Below, in pieces: positions 18,201 to 27,169 of a DNA stretch of 54,209 nt (positions are counted from its first letter, which is position 1; each line of letters opens with the position of its first letter). A model generated the notes under the pieces. That model saw only the letters and a list, made by a program, of their open reading frames with translations, ran no database searches and was not told the origin of the DNA. The stretch spans positions 1-54,209 of the forward strand of contig JAGSGY010000032.1 in assembly GCA_023954855.1 (NCBI GenBank), written 5' to 3'. Made by a program: the position numbers and the translations under genes. The stretch is from Pseudomonadota bacterium (GTDB lineage: Bacteria > Myxococcota_A > UBA796 > GCA-2862545).

Positions 18201-18920
18201 GACGGCATTGGCGATGCGTGCGACGACGACACCCCGAGCTGCGAGACCCAGTGCGCCACCGCTGCGGCGGAGCTGTTCGACGCCTGCGAGGCCGAGGATC
18301 CCACCCAGGATTGCGCAGTCATTGCGGTCGCGCTGCAGGACACCTGCTTGCTCGGTTGCACCAGCTTCGGCGAGGACTGCTCGCAGACCTGCTACGACGA
18401 TGCCACCGCCGACTACGCGGACTGCACTGACGGACCCGTGGCCTGTGCCGACAACTACGCGATGGAGGCCGCCACGTGTGTCGACGACACCGATGCGGAT
18501 GGCCTTGTCGACGCCTGCGACAACTGCGCATCAACCGCCAACCCCGATCAGATCGACGACGACGCTGACGGCAGCGGTGATGCGTGCGATGTGTGTCCGC
18601 TCGATGCCGAAAACGACGCGGATGCGGACGGCATCTGCGGAGACGTGGATGAGTGTCCTGACACGGTCAGTGACCTCGAGGCCGGCGTTCCGAGTGTGCA
18701 CCTTGGCCGGCTTCGCTGGGCGGACATCGATGGCGATGGCGTCTTCGACACGGTCGATCCGAATGGGCAGGGTCCCGGCAGGGCCTACACCATGGAAGAC
18801 ACGCACGGATGCGGCTGTGCGCAGATCATCGAGCTTCTCGACCGCGGTGCGGGACACGAGCGCTTTGGCTGCAGCATCTCGACCATGGATGAGTGGACGC
18901 TGCTGATGCAGTCGCTCTAG
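15288..18920 (+). CDS. Large secreted repeat protein with thrombospondin type-3 tail
   Basis: 1,210 residues. I prefer the TTG at 15288, 5 nt after GGAGG; the GTG at 15270 is also in frame but lies before that site. A signal peptide (LARVLRMLAVLWVSMASAVA) precedes a carboxypeptidase-regulatory-like domain (SGTVTDSTNIPLEDVLIEV). Three copies of a unit of about 262 residues follow, each starting S-G-x-(I/V)-x-x-x-D-G-x-P and ending in a Cys-rich segment (WVCDNDCYPA..., DTRVCTE). Then come Ca-binding thrombospondin type-3 repeats (DSDGDGIGDACDD) with a pure Asp run, and a Cys-rich tail (GCGCAQII, ERFGCSIS). Likely cell surface or matrix. No enzyme motif seen. Confidence 0.8.
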   Translation: MWHRVGLSALARVLRMLAVLWVSMASAVAGSLSGTVTDSTNIPLEDVLIEVLNPADPTMVDASAVTDALGDYDIPVLTDDTYTVRATPPVGSPFQVSISPDVVVFGDSFLSIVMVIPANAVAYTGSILDSDGNPLANQCLHLQSPLQNYHHCTDSTGLFDFEVIADDYQLHLYGQSSFHDGVSYAESSWSLYGGTLGLHVDTDHTYGLPTVDVDVTAVDSLQNGVAQSQVELGSSQVQTFTASGVHWRGSNYSSHGLTGADGSVDFVQLATQSAGQVVVPCEQWVCDNDCYPAGDQAAQDCFDANPSDPAQCDTAWQDAFETCYTSCLDSLDTRVCTESVTESTFSVHVIPPASSPLGQVEEFGFTSPVDTSIVIQLPETVTFSGRVFDRDGQPLVQQCLGLSAGSLHTSRCTDATGFFTIDVEAGTYGLSLWGGVQEQPTDGGYADSHWSLSGGQLELLTSVYKEFTLPTVLFEVTVEDPLGNLVPNSWLEPRSSQVQPFTTDGVLWQGSNQYANGGTGTDAVSTFTLLATQQAGEIEVICEPWICDEECYLPAETAVQDCIDALTPGDDPDACYQLWDSAFQSCQADCLDTFDTRVCTELVGESTFSVTASPPSGLGLTGVEEHGFTAPVDTQVTIVVPAAITLSGVILGRDGLPMSNQCIHAQQGSISKGMCTNSDGAYLLELSEGDWQLGLYGSVEQYAGSGYVRTEWSLHGGSISLPTSRVLDIPLPIVYLDTFVQDLLGNAVPNSTLELQSYTVQPFSSDELVWRGSVYNSHADVGGDGRARFSLLPSQEGGSIQVPCESWVCDQDCYPAADQAVQDCYELDPNDYEGCDPVWQSTFESCWTTCLDTLDTRVCTEDVTASQFWIRVDPPVNTAYAPFLLTDQDMLTDRALNIILQLLEDGDCDSDDDGLCDEDDNCLGIPNGDQTDSDGDGIGDACDDDDDDDDTGDDDDNCPDVYNPLQLDTDGDGIGDACDDDTPSCETQCATAAAELFDACEAEDPTQDCAVIAVALQDTCLLGCTSFGEDCSQTCYDDATADYADCTDGPVACADNYAMEAATCVDDTDADGLVDACDNCASTANPDQIDDDADGSGDACDVCPLDAENDADADGICGDVDECPDTVSDLEAGVPSVHLGRLRWADIDGDGVFDTVDPNGQGPGRAYTMEDTHGCGCAQIIELLDRGAGHERFGCSISTMDEWTLLMQSL

Positions 18921-18928
18921 GCGACTCG

Positions 18929-18971
18929 TCGCCGCCGAGCCGCTGTGTCCGATGGATGCGGCGGCTCTTCT
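18929..18971. terminator. Possible terminator between convergent genes
   Basis: GAGCCGC (18935-18941) pairs with GCGGCTC (18959-18965) across a 17-nt loop, followed by TTCTGT. An alternative stem uses GCCGCC with GGCGGC. It sits in the 79-bp gap between the convergent stops at 18920 and 19000. The T run is weak. Confidence 0.4.
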
Positions 18972-18999
18972 GTCTGTGGGCCAGGCCTCGAGGCGTGTC

Positions 19000-19521
19000 C
19001 TAGTACCAGCTTGCGCCGCTGCCCCCGCCGAAGGTGAGCGCTAGATACGGCTGCGTCCCCTGAAACTGGCGCAGGGGCCGCACGTCGAGGCCCAGGGTCA
19101 GGCTGACTTCAAAGGCGTGGGTGGGGCGAATCGACGTGGGTCCGTACTTGTCGCCGCGCTTGTCGGGAACGCCTTTGGTCGGCTGCCACAGCCCAATCGA
19201 GATCGCCGGGGACAGCGCCCCGAACACGAACTCGCCTTGGTTCGAGCCCAGCTCGACGGCCATGATGCGACCGCAGTACTTCGCGGCGGTCCAGCCATAG
19301 CTGCGTCGACAGATGTTGAGCCCCATGCCCCCGTCGCCCCAGCCAGCGCCGCCGCGGCCGCGCGTGACCACGCCTAGGCGGGTGTTGCCAAAGTCATAGG
19401 CCATGTCGACCTCGCCGGTGACGCCGACCTTGCCGTCCATCGTGGCTTGGGGACCGATGGCCGCGGTCATGCAGCCGGTACTCGACAACAGGGCGAGTCC
19501 GACAACAAGAACTCGCTTCAT
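19000..19521 (-). CDS. Small lipoprotein, outer-membrane type
   Basis: 173 residues with a clear lipoprotein signal (MKRVLVVGLALLSSTGC). The rest is Gly-rich with alternating hydrophobic residues (TRLGVVTRGRGGAGW, ISIGLWQP, PYLALTFGGGSGASWY), typical of a small beta-barrel or beta-sandwich. The Trp-Tyr-like terminal aromatic fits outer-membrane proteins. Its ATG overlaps the stop of the 1,366-residue repeat protein (ATGA), so the two are co-translated. Family not recognised. Confidence 0.68.
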   Translation of the reverse strand: MKRVLVVGLALLSSTGCMTAAIGPQATMDGKVGVTGEVDMAYDFGNTRLGVVTRGRGGAGWGDGGMGLNICRRSYGWTAAKYCGRIMAVELGSNQGEFVFGALSPAISIGLWQPTKGVPDKRGDKYGPTSIRPTHAFEVSLTLGLDVRPLRQFQGTQPYLALTFGGGSGASWY

Positions 19522-22500
19522 GTGTTGTCGGCCGGCGCGTCCAGCTTCGAGGTGTCCCCGTAGCGGATGCTGCGCACCGTCATGCCGTCCACGTCGACTT
19601 CGATGCTACGGCTGCTCGACAGCGGCTGGTCGATGATCACCGACAGGCCGCGAATGCCGACGGTGGCCAGGTCGATGGGGCCGTTGGGACCCGCCGCGGT
19701 GAGGGAACTGGCGGCCAGGGTGTGGGCGCCGACGCTCATCTCCTCGCCGAGGGTGCCGCGGATGGTGAACTGGTTGGCCTGGGCGTTTCCGCCGTTGTCG
19801 AGCGTAGCCTGCATCGAGTCGTAGCCGAGGGCGCCGTCGCCGAGGGTGAGCCCGGAGATGTTGACGTTGGCGGCGTTGGCATCAAGGGCCATGCCTGCTC
19901 CCAGAGAACCGAACTTCGCGATCATCGCGTCGATCATCTCTTGGGTGCTGTCGTACTCGACCTCTTCCTCATCAGCAGACCTCTCGGCGCGACGCTCGAG
20001 GCGCCGTGCCCGTCGACGCTCGCGACGGCCTTCGCGACCGGTGAGCTCTTCGCGGAGCGCGACTTCATCGACCGACAACTCCGTCTTGCCGTTCATCATC
20101 GACTCGACGAAGGGCTGCAGAGCAATCGATCCCTTCTTGCCGCCACCGTCTCGCTTCGAGAGCAGGCCGTCGTAGTCGGCTTCGTCGAGAGCGACGAAGA
20201 AGCTGAACGGTCCGAGGCCAGCGGTCAGGCCGCGACCTTCGTCGATCTGCAGCATACCCGCCATCTTGCCGGCAAGGCCCTTGAGCAGCCCCGCATCCTT
20301 GATAGCGATGTCGAGGTCGTTGACCGAGACCATGCCGTCGTCGGCGTTCGCCTTGACCGACACGTACCCGCCGCTCACCAGGGGAATGCGGGCCGAGAAG
20401 GCGCCGCTCGCGCTCGCGAGTGAGTCGGCGTGGAAGCTCTCTGCGGGTCCGCTGTCGCCGGCGTCGGTCTCGTTCATCGGCAAGCGGAGCAGGTCCACGT
20501 GGATGCCCTTGACGTCGAGTCCATCGACGGCAGCGCCGACGACGTTGTTGTCGCCATCGAGAACCACGCCACTACGCCCGACGTCCGCGCTCTTCACGTC
20601 TGCATCGATGTCGCCGTAGCTTCCCTTGATGCCCTCGACATGGGCGCCGTCGACCGTGGCAACGGTGCCGTCCTCGGTGCGGGTGGCGGCGAGGCCCTCT
20701 GCGGTGAGTAGGTCTGCGCTTCCGCTGGCTCCGGTCGTTCCGCCAGAGACGTCGTGCGCAGTCAGTTTGTCCGCGGCGACGACGCCGGTTCCATCGGTCG
20801 ACAGACCCGTGCCCGAGACACCCTCGAAGCGGGCGTCGCCCACATGGGCCTTGGTGTCGCCGGCGCCGTAGTCGACGGAGGCGAGGTCGACGACGTCGGC
20901 GTCGAGCTTGTCCACTCCGCTGGTCGAGACGCCGCTCGCCGAGAAGCCGGTGGTCGAGGCGCTTCCAACGTCGACCTTCCGGGCGCCGTCGTCGTAGTGC
21001 ACGCCGCTGGCGCCTGCGCTCTTGGCGGCGACCTCAGCGGCGCCGGACTTCGTCACGCCGCTGGCAGAGAATCCGTTGGCCGAGGCGCTGGTGACATCGA
21101 CGCTCTTGCCGCCGCCCGCGTAGTGCGCGTCTGCCGCGTTCACACTGCCCGCTGCGACCTTGTCCGCGCCGCTCGTGCTGACGCCGGTGGCCGAGAAGTC
21201 CTTGCCGCCGGCCGAGCCGAGCTTCACGCTCTGCTCGCCATCGTCGTAGTCGAGGGTGGTGAGGCCTAGGTCGTCGGCGTCGATCTTGTCAGCGCCGGAG
21301 GTGGTGACCCCTGCAGCCGAGAAGCCCTTGGTCGAGGCGCTAGCGACGCTCAGGGTGGTGCCGTCTTCCTCGTAGCCGAGGCCGTTGAGGTTGAAGCTGT
21401 CGGCGTCCACCTTGTCGGCCCCCGACTTCGAGGCGCCGCTTGTCGACAAGCCCTCGCCTGAGAGGTCGTCGACGGTGATCTTGCGGTCGCCGTCGCTGTA
21501 GCCGACGCCCGAGGCCTCGACGTTGCCAGCACTGCCGCTGCGCAGGCCCATGCCCTTGGCATCGGCATCGAAGCGCACGTCTTCCGCCGCTCCACTCTTC
21601 AGGTCGATCTTGGTGTCGCCGTCTGCGTAGGCAATTCCATCGCCTTCCACCGAGCCCACGCGGCCGCCGACATCGTTGCCGGTGACCGCAAGGTTCACGC
21701 CGGTGACGCCTGCGTTGTCGACGGTCACGCCGGACCCGTCCACGCCTTCGACGGTGCCGCTGTCGGCCTTGACGCCGAGGTACTTGCCGCTCGCGTTGAT
21801 GGAGAGGCCCTTGGCCATGGCCCCGTCCGCGTCGCCCTTGGAACTCTCGATGCCGCCGGCGCTGACTTTCTTCACCTCGGCCTTCGCAGACATCTCGCCG
21901 AGGTCGCCCCACAGCGCGTCGTTCTTCTCGCCTGGCTCGGGGGCGGTGGTGCGGCCTGCCTGGTCGTCGAGCGCCGCCTGGAGCCCCGAGAGCTTCTCAT
22001 CTCCGGTCTCGCCGACGTCGCGTCCCGCTGCGGCGAACGCCTTGGTGCTGACCTCGGCATCGACGCCTTCGAGGGTGAGGTCGTCCACGCCCTGCCCGTC
22101 GCGGGTCACGTCGCGCAGTGAGATGACTCCGCTCTGCACGTTGAGCACACCGGCTTTCAGCTCGCGCCCAAACTCAACCCAGTCATCCTGCTCATCGGCA
22201 GTCAGTGTGCCGGTCCGCTTCTTCGCATCGAGCTCGGCCTTGCGCTTGGCGAGGGTCTCGACGCGTGGGATCTCGCCGTCCAGCCAGGACAGGCGCTGCT
22301 TGTCGATCATGTCCGTGCTCGAAGCGAGCTTGTCGCGCTCTTCACGGAGCATCGCCAGGCGGTCGGTCTGGCGCAGGGTCAGATCGAAGGACTCGACATC
22401 GAGGGCGCCGATCTCAGTGACGGTGTCTCCTTCGGTCGTGTGCTGGGTCAGCTTCGCGCCCGTCGGGAGGGACAGGGTGTCGAAGGACAAGCTGTAGTCC

Positions 22501-23618
22501 ATCGACGAGGTGGTGCTGGCGTTGGACAGACCCTCGGCCAATGCGCCAGCATCCTTCGCGGCGGCCCCCATGCGGGCCAGCTCAGGTGCGAGGTCTAATC
22601 CCATGAACATGAACGCGTCAGCGAGCTTGTTCTGGATGGAGCTGATGGCTCCGTCGTACTCGCCGGCCGAGACCTCGCCGGGGTCGATCGGACTGCGGAG
22701 CGCTGCGATGCGCAACACCGCGAGCACGAGGTGCGGAATCACGACGGAGGTGGCGGGGGACTCGAGGTTGATGTCGCCCCAGTCGAGGGTCTTGATGTCT
22801 GCGGCGACGGAGGCCTCCGCGCTCTGGCGATCCGGAACATCGATGGTCACGGTCAGGCCCGTCGCGAAGCCCGCTCCGGTGGTGAGCTTCGTCGCGCCCA
22901 CCTTGGCTTCGAAGGACTCGACCTTCAGCTCGGGCATGTCGACGGTGAACGTGTTGCTCGTCAGGTCGCCGTCGACATCGAGGCTGTGGTCTCCGCTCTT
23001 GTCGAGCACCATGCCGCCGAGCGACCCTCCCGCCGCTTCCTGGGCGACTTCGAGGGCCTCGTCGCCGCTCTTGTAGCTGTCCCAGGCATCGCCCATATCC
23101 GAGGCGGTCTCGCCGATTTCCTTTGCCGCCTCGGTGAAGTTGCCTGCGATGGCGCCGAGCGGATCCGCCCACCACGGGTCACCGTCGGGGTTCTTCATCA
23201 GCTGCTTGGCCAGGGCGCCGTCGTCGAGCTCGAGGAAATCCTTCTTTCCTTGGTCGCTCATGGTGTCGAGAAGCATGCGCGCTGCGGCGGTCTCGTCACC
23301 GGTGACGCGGTCGAGCCAGCCGTCGGTGAGCCATTCCTCGAGCTGTGCGAGCTTGTCGGTGTCTGACGCACCGGACTCGATGAGCTTTGCCGCGACCGAG
23401 GACGGGTCGCCTTCGTCGCCCCCCAGTCCCACGGCAGACTTCAGCGAGCCCCACCAACCACCGCCATCGTCTTCGGGCTCGGATGCCGCCGCGTCGAGCT
23501 TGGCTTGGGCCGCTGCGTTGCCCTGGGTGGGCTCCTCGCGCTCGGGCGTGGTCTTGGTGGAGTCCACGTCCGTCGAAGGGCCGCCGGCTTGTGCGGGGGC
23601 GAGGGACTTTCCGCTCAT
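19518..23618 (-). CDS. Giant repeat protein with shared effector leader (beta-solenoid-like)
   Basis: 1,366 residues from the ATG at 23618, chosen because the leader then aligns with two other proteins in the window. Leader: disordered residues 1-33, then N-A-A-A-Q-A-K-L (34-41), then an acidic stretch and G-G-G-W-W-G-S-L (52-59). The middle is full of short Gly/Asp/Ser/Val beta units, including six clear 42-residue repeats of the type G-F-S-A-(A/S)-G-V-(T/S)-T-S-G-A-D-K-(I/V)-D-A. A basic Arg/Glu helix lies near nt 19970-20045. This looks like a beta-solenoid or a large shield-like protein rather than an enzyme. No signal peptide. The lipoprotein gene overlaps its 3' end. Function unknown; export with the other leader-bearing proteins is inferred. 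Confidence 0.75.
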   Translation of the reverse strand: MSGKSLAPAQAGGPSTDVDSTKTTPEREEPTQGNAAAQAKLDAAASEPEDDGGGWWGSLKSAVGLGGDEGDPSSVAAKLIESGASDTDKLAQLEEWLTDGWLDRVTGDETAAARMLLDTMSDQGKKDFLELDDGALAKQLMKNPDGDPWWADPLGAIAGNFTEAAKEIGETASDMGDAWDSYKSGDEALEVAQEAAGGSLGGMVLDKSGDHSLDVDGDLTSNTFTVDMPELKVESFEAKVGATKLTTGAGFATGLTVTIDVPDRQSAEASVAADIKTLDWGDINLESPATSVVIPHLVLAVLRIAALRSPIDPGEVSAGEYDGAISSIQNKLADAFMFMGLDLAPELARMGAAAKDAGALAEGLSNASTTSSMDYSLSFDTLSLPTGAKLTQHTTEGDTVTEIGALDVESFDLTLRQTDRLAMLREERDKLASSTDMIDKQRLSWLDGEIPRVETLAKRKAELDAKKRTGTLTADEQDDWVEFGRELKAGVLNVQSGVISLRDVTRDGQGVDDLTLEGVDAEVSTKAFAAAGRDVGETGDEKLSGLQAALDDQAGRTTAPEPGEKNDALWGDLGEMSAKAEVKKVSAGGIESSKGDADGAMAKGLSINASGKYLGVKADSGTVEGVDGSGVTVDNAGVTGVNLAVTGNDVGGRVGSVEGDGIAYADGDTKIDLKSGAAEDVRFDADAKGMGLRSGSAGNVEASGVGYSDGDRKITVDDLSGEGLSTSGASKSGADKVDADSFNLNGLGYEEDGTTLSVASASTKGFSAAGVTTSGADKIDADDLGLTTLDYDDGEQSVKLGSAGGKDFSATGVSTSGADKVAAGSVNAADAHYAGGGKSVDVTSASANGFSASGVTKSGAAEVAAKSAGASGVHYDDGARKVDVGSASTTGFSASGVSTSGVDKLDADVVDLASVDYGAGDTKAHVGDARFEGVSGTGLSTDGTGVVAADKLTAHDVSGGTTGASGSADLLTAEGLAATRTEDGTVATVDGAHVEGIKGSYGDIDADVKSADVGRSGVVLDGDNNVVGAAVDGLDVKGIHVDLLRLPMNETDAGDSGPAESFHADSLASASGAFSARIPLVSGGYVSVKANADDGMVSVNDLDIAIKDAGLLKGLAGKMAGMLQIDEGRGLTAGLGPFSFFVALDEADYDGLLSKRDGGGKKGSIALQPFVESMMNGKTELSVDEVALREELTGREGRRERRRARRLERRAERSADEEEVEYDSTQEMIDAMIAKFGSLGAGMALDANAANVNISGLTLGDGALGYDSMQATLDNGGNAQANQFTIRGTLGEEMSVGAHTLAASSLTAAGPNGPIDLATVGIRGLSVIIDQPLSSSRSIEVDVDGMTVRSIRYGDTSKLDAPADNT
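20790..21470 (-). repeat. Six 126-bp coding repeats
   Basis: Copies of the segment encoding (F/L)-S-x-x-G-(V/A)-x-(T/K)-S-G recur every 126 bp (42 codons), near 21430, 21305, 21179, 21053, 20927 and 20801. Spacing is constant while the unit sequence has diverged, as in an old solenoid. More diverged units extend on both sides. Confidence 0.75.
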
Positions 23619-23810
23619 AGGGAACCTGCGCTGTGTCGTGCCCGGAGGATGCGGGCACAACCGCACGATACCAGGCTTTGCGAGCCGCTGCTCGGCCAGA
23701 GGAGGCAGCTTGGCCAGAGCCCCGTTGGCGAGGGGATCGTGGCGGCGTGCGCTCATGGGCTCGACTGGGGCTGCATCGCGCGCCTCTGCGCGTCCACGCT
23801 CTTCCGGCCG

Positions 23811-24578
23811 CTAGGATGCGGCGCGGTCTTCGAGCATTGTCGTGAACGCCTCTGGCGTCTCGATGTGGGGGTAGTGGCCCACGCCGGGGATCTCGTCGAA
23901 GGTCGCCCCGGCAATCGGGCCGACGACGGTAGCCATGAGCACAGCTGGGCTGAGGGGCTGTTCTGCGCTTCCGCCCATGACGTGTACCGGCAGGGTCAGC
24001 TCGCTCAAGCGATCCGCGAAGTTCGCGCCCGTCCAGGCTTCGAAGCCCTCGAGGAATGCCGCTTCGGTCACGGTCGCCATCGAGTCGTGGATGGCGTCGA
24101 ATCCGTCGGGGCGATCTCCGATGATCATCGAGTCGAGTAAGACGGCGGCGCTGGTGCGCTTGCCGCGTAGCGATCGGAAGTAGGCGCGGTCCTCTTCGGC
24201 CAGGGGAACGCCCGAGGCGGGTACGGGCGAGACCAAGATCAGCCGCTCGACCAGCTCTGGATGCTCGACCGCGACCAGCTGTGCAATCGCCCCGCCCATC
24301 GAGTGGCCGACGAGGGTGACTGGACCCGAGCCTGACGCGATCAGCTCGGCGACGTCCGAAGCGTGCTGAGCCAGGGTGTACCCGGTCGTGGGCTTTGAGC
24401 TCCACCCGGTGCCTTGCAGGTCAGGGGCGAGCAGGGTCTCGGCGCCCGCCCATCGTTCGAACACCGGGTTCCAGAGGCCACCCGTGACCGCCCAGCCATG
24501 AACGAAGACGATCCGGCGAGCGTTGCCGGGGCGGTTGTGCACGTGAAGATGCCCGCCGCCCTTGAGCGCGAAGTCCAT
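23811..24578 (-). CDS. Alpha/beta hydrolase
   Basis: 255 residues from the ATG at 24578 behind GGAGG. Typical alpha/beta-hydrolase fold: HGW oxyanion segment (IVFVHGWAV), nucleophile elbow G-H-S-M-G-G with Ser near residue 93, acid in the late HVMGGSAEQP region, and catalytic His in GVGHYPH near residue 236. It resembles the BioH/esterase/haloperoxidase group of about 250-280 residues; the substrate cannot be told. Soluble, no signal peptide. It is divergent from the hybrid histidine kinase at 24672 with a 93-bp gap. Confidence 0.88.
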   Translation of the reverse strand: MDFALKGGGHLHVHNRPGNARRIVFVHGWAVTGGLWNPVFERWAGAETLLAPDLQGTGWSSKPTTGYTLAQHASDVAELIASGSGPVTLVGHSMGGAIAQLVAVEHPELVERLILVSPVPASGVPLAEEDRAYFRSLRGKRTSAAVLLDSMIIGDRPDGFDAIHDSMATVTEAAFLEGFEAWTGANFADRLSELTLPVHVMGGSAEQPLSPAVLMATVVGPIAGATFDEIPGVGHYPHIETPEAFTTMLEDRAAS

Positions 24579-24671
24579 GATCCCTCCTGGAACGTAGCGT
24601 ACAACGGGTGTTGTCGTGACTCCAGGTTGTCTGGCGTCGCGAGCGGTAGAGTGGCGGTGGGGAGGCTCTGA

Positions 24672-26492
24672 GTGGACACGTTGCACATCGCCGAGGCGAT
24701 GGATCGACTTCAGGCCCTGGCGCTAGGCGACCAAGCCGATGTCTTGCCGGGCTTGTTGGCTAGTGTGTGCGCCCTGGCTGGAGCGCGAAGCGCGTGGTGG
24801 ATGCGTCGAGAGACCGACGGGTGGTGGTGCATTCTTCAGCATGGCGAGGGGCCCGTGCCGTCCGGGTGGGAGGAAGCGCGGACTCAAATCGGAGTGTCCC
24901 TTGGAGCGGACTGGGTGGTGTTCGCCGAGGCGGGTCAGCTCGATTGCGCGCGAGACGCGGTTCGCTGGCTCGCGGTCGCCGAACAGATCCGCGTCGGCCG
25001 TGAGCGGCTGACCGAGGCGAACGGGCGCTATCGAACGCTACGCGAGATTGGCTTCGAAGGTATCTGCGTGCACCGCGACGGCGTACTGATCGAGGTCAAC
25101 CAAGCCCTCGCTGATCTATACGGGTACTCTCGCCAAGAGATGCTCGGCATGTCGATGAATCGGCTGATTGCCCCCGAGATACTCGGCCGGGTCCAGAGCC
25201 TGGTGAAGCGCAACTACGACGGCTCCTACGAGACGCTCGCGCTCCGTCGAGATGGAGAGCGCATCCCACTCGAGGCGCGCGGTAAGGATTGCTTGTTCGA
25301 GGGCCTGCCGGCTCGGGTGGCATCGTTTCGGGATCTTCGCCCGCGCAAGGAGAGTGAGCGTGCGCTGGTAGAGGCCCAGCAGGCCGCTGAACGAAGCTCG
25401 GAGGCCAAGACCCGGTTTCTCGGCAATGTCAGCCATGAGCTGCGAACGCCGATGAGTGCGGTGCTCGGCGCTGCTCACTTGGTACTCGAGTCCGAACTCA
25501 CCGCCGAGCAGCGCGATCTGATGGAGCGCCTTCAGGGAAGCGCCCGCGACCTCCTTGGCCTGGTCGACGACCTTCTCCACATCACGCGCATCGAGGAAGG
25601 GCGTCTTGAGCTCTCACCAGGGCCGTTTTCGGTTCCCAAGTTGGTCGAAGGTGCTCTGCGCTCGATGCGTCCGCCCCAGAGTGGCGTTGACGTCAAGGTC
25701 GATATTGCCGATGACGTCGGAGTGATGTGGGTTGGCGACGAGCCGCGGGTTCGCCAGATCCTCGTGAATCTGCTGGACAATGCGGCGAAGTTCACGCCGA
25801 GTGGTTCGATTCGTCTGCGCGTGCGACACCGGGCTGGCTCTGGCCTTCAGTTTGAGGTCATCGACACGGGCATCGGCATCAGTGCCGAGCAACTGGACCG
25901 CGTGTTCCATCGATTTGAGCAGGCAGACACCTCGACCACCCGCTCGTACGGCGGCTCAGGTCTGGGTTTGCACATCTGCCGAGATCTGGCCGACCGCATG
26001 GGTGGAAGCGTCGCGGTGGACAGTGTCCCTGGCGAGGGCAGCACCTTCCGCCTCGACCTGCCTCTGACCGTTCACGGGTGCGCGGGTGAGTTGCCGGGCC
26101 CGCCGCCGGCCGCATCCAGGGTCCAGGTTCCGCTAAAGGTACTGCTTGCCGAGGACAATGTCGTCAACCAGCTCGTTGCGCGAAAGCTCCTCGAGTCGAT
26201 GGGCCATGAGGTCACGGTGGTCGGAAACGGGCAGCAGGCCGTAGATGCGCTGGCGACCGAGGCCTTTGACGCCGTTCTCATGGATGTACAGATGCCGGTC
26301 CTCGATGGACTCGACGCCACCCGCCGCATTCGCAGTGACGGATTCACCGGCCCCGTGATCGCGTTGACCGCACACGCCATGGAGGAAGACAGGACGCGCT
26401 GTCTCGAAGCGGGCATGGACTTCTATCTCTCCAAGCCCATTCACATCGATGGGCTGCGCGAGCTGCTTCAGACCGTCGCGGGTGCCCAGTGA
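24672..26492 (+). CDS. PAS hybrid histidine kinase with receiver domain
   Basis: 606 residues, GTG start behind GGGGAGG. Order: N-terminal region of about 115 residues with no recognised family (GAF-like in position); PAS domain (about 118-235; GFEGICVHRDGVLIEVNQAL); HisKA with phospho-acceptor His255 in NVSHELRTPM; HATPase with N-box LLDNAAKF, DTGIGI and GGSGLGL; and a C-terminal receiver with DN pair and phospho-acceptor Asp538 in LMDVQMP, plus Thr/Lys (ALTAH, LSKP). No membrane helices, so it senses a cytoplasmic signal. No HPt or DNA-binding partner is adjacent; the single-domain receiver at 40581 is a possible but unproven partner. The next gene overlaps its stop by 4 bp. Confidence 0.92.
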   Translation: MDTLHIAEAMDRLQALALGDQADVLPGLLASVCALAGARSAWWMRRETDGWWCILQHGEGPVPSGWEEARTQIGVSLGADWVVFAEAGQLDCARDAVRWLAVAEQIRVGRERLTEANGRYRTLREIGFEGICVHRDGVLIEVNQALADLYGYSRQEMLGMSMNRLIAPEILGRVQSLVKRNYDGSYETLALRRDGERIPLEARGKDCLFEGLPARVASFRDLRPRKESERALVEAQQAAERSSEAKTRFLGNVSHELRTPMSAVLGAAHLVLESELTAEQRDLMERLQGSARDLLGLVDDLLHITRIEEGRLELSPGPFSVPKLVEGALRSMRPPQSGVDVKVDIADDVGVMWVGDEPRVRQILVNLLDNAAKFTPSGSIRLRVRHRAGSGLQFEVIDTGIGISAEQLDRVFHRFEQADTSTTRSYGGSGLGLHICRDLADRMGGSVAVDSVPGEGSTFRLDLPLTVHGCAGELPGPPPAASRVQVPLKVLLAEDNVVNQLVARKLLESMGHEVTVVGNGQQAVDALATEAFDAVLMDVQMPVLDGLDATRRIRSDGFTGPVIALTAHAMEEDRTRCLEAGMDFYLSKPIHIDGLRELLQTVAGAQ

Positions 26493-26968
26493 TTGTCCTT
26501 CTTGCAGCGCTGGCCCAAGCCGTCGAGCCACCCAGGTTCACCGTGCAAGTCGACCCGCTCACCACCGCCCTTGGCTTCGTGCATCTTCAGGCCGAGTTCG
26601 CCGTTGCGGACCATGTCTCGGTGTATGTCGGTCCGCACTTCAGGTTGTTCAGCGCGCCCTGGGATGAGCCTGAGCCCTTCTTGGGTGCTGGCGTCGAGGT
26701 GGGCGTGCGTGCCTATGTGCTTGGCACCGCGCCGCGGGGTCTGTGGCTGCTTGGACGAGGCGTCGTGGCTCACGCGTGGGCGACCGACAGCGACCAGACC
26801 TCGGCCGCCGGCTACGGCAGCCTGCTCGGCGGGTACACGTGGATCGTCCAAGACAGGCTCGTCCTCTCCTTGGGCGCTGGTGTGCAGCGCATTCAGTACG
26901 GGGTGGGGGAGTACGGCATTCGCAGCTGGCTCCCCGCTGCCCATACGGCGGTCGGGGTCGCATTCTAG
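26489..26968 (+). CDS. Small outer-membrane beta-barrel-like protein
   Basis: 159 residues; GTG start overlaps the stop of the histidine kinase (GTGA), so the genes are coupled. A short signal peptide (IVLLAALAQAVE) is followed by alternating beta strands rich in Gly and aromatics (VSVYVGPHFRLF, GVEVGVRAYV, YGSLLGGYTWIV), ending in VGVAF with the terminal Phe typical of outer-membrane barrels. It resembles small 8-strand porin-like proteins. The link to the kinase is positional only. Confidence 0.65.
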   Translation: MIVLLAALAQAVEPPRFTVQVDPLTTALGFVHLQAEFAVADHVSVYVGPHFRLFSAPWDEPEPFLGAGVEVGVRAYVLGTAPRGLWLLGRGVVAHAWATDSDQTSAAGYGSLLGGYTWIVQDRLVLSLGAGVQRIQYGVGEYGIRSWLPAAHTAVGVAF

Positions 26969-27169
26969 GTCGCAGTGGGCCCGGTTCATCGTTCTGGCCC
27001 GGAAGACCATTACTCGGCGAGATCGGGTCTACACGATCCGCTCCATTACAGGCAAATGACTGAGTGGAGCCCGGTGGAATCCACGCCTACAGGAAAGCCA
27101 TTCTGACAGGTTGAGTAAACGATTTCTCACTCATGTCGACGATAATGGGGGTTCTATCGTTGAACAAAG

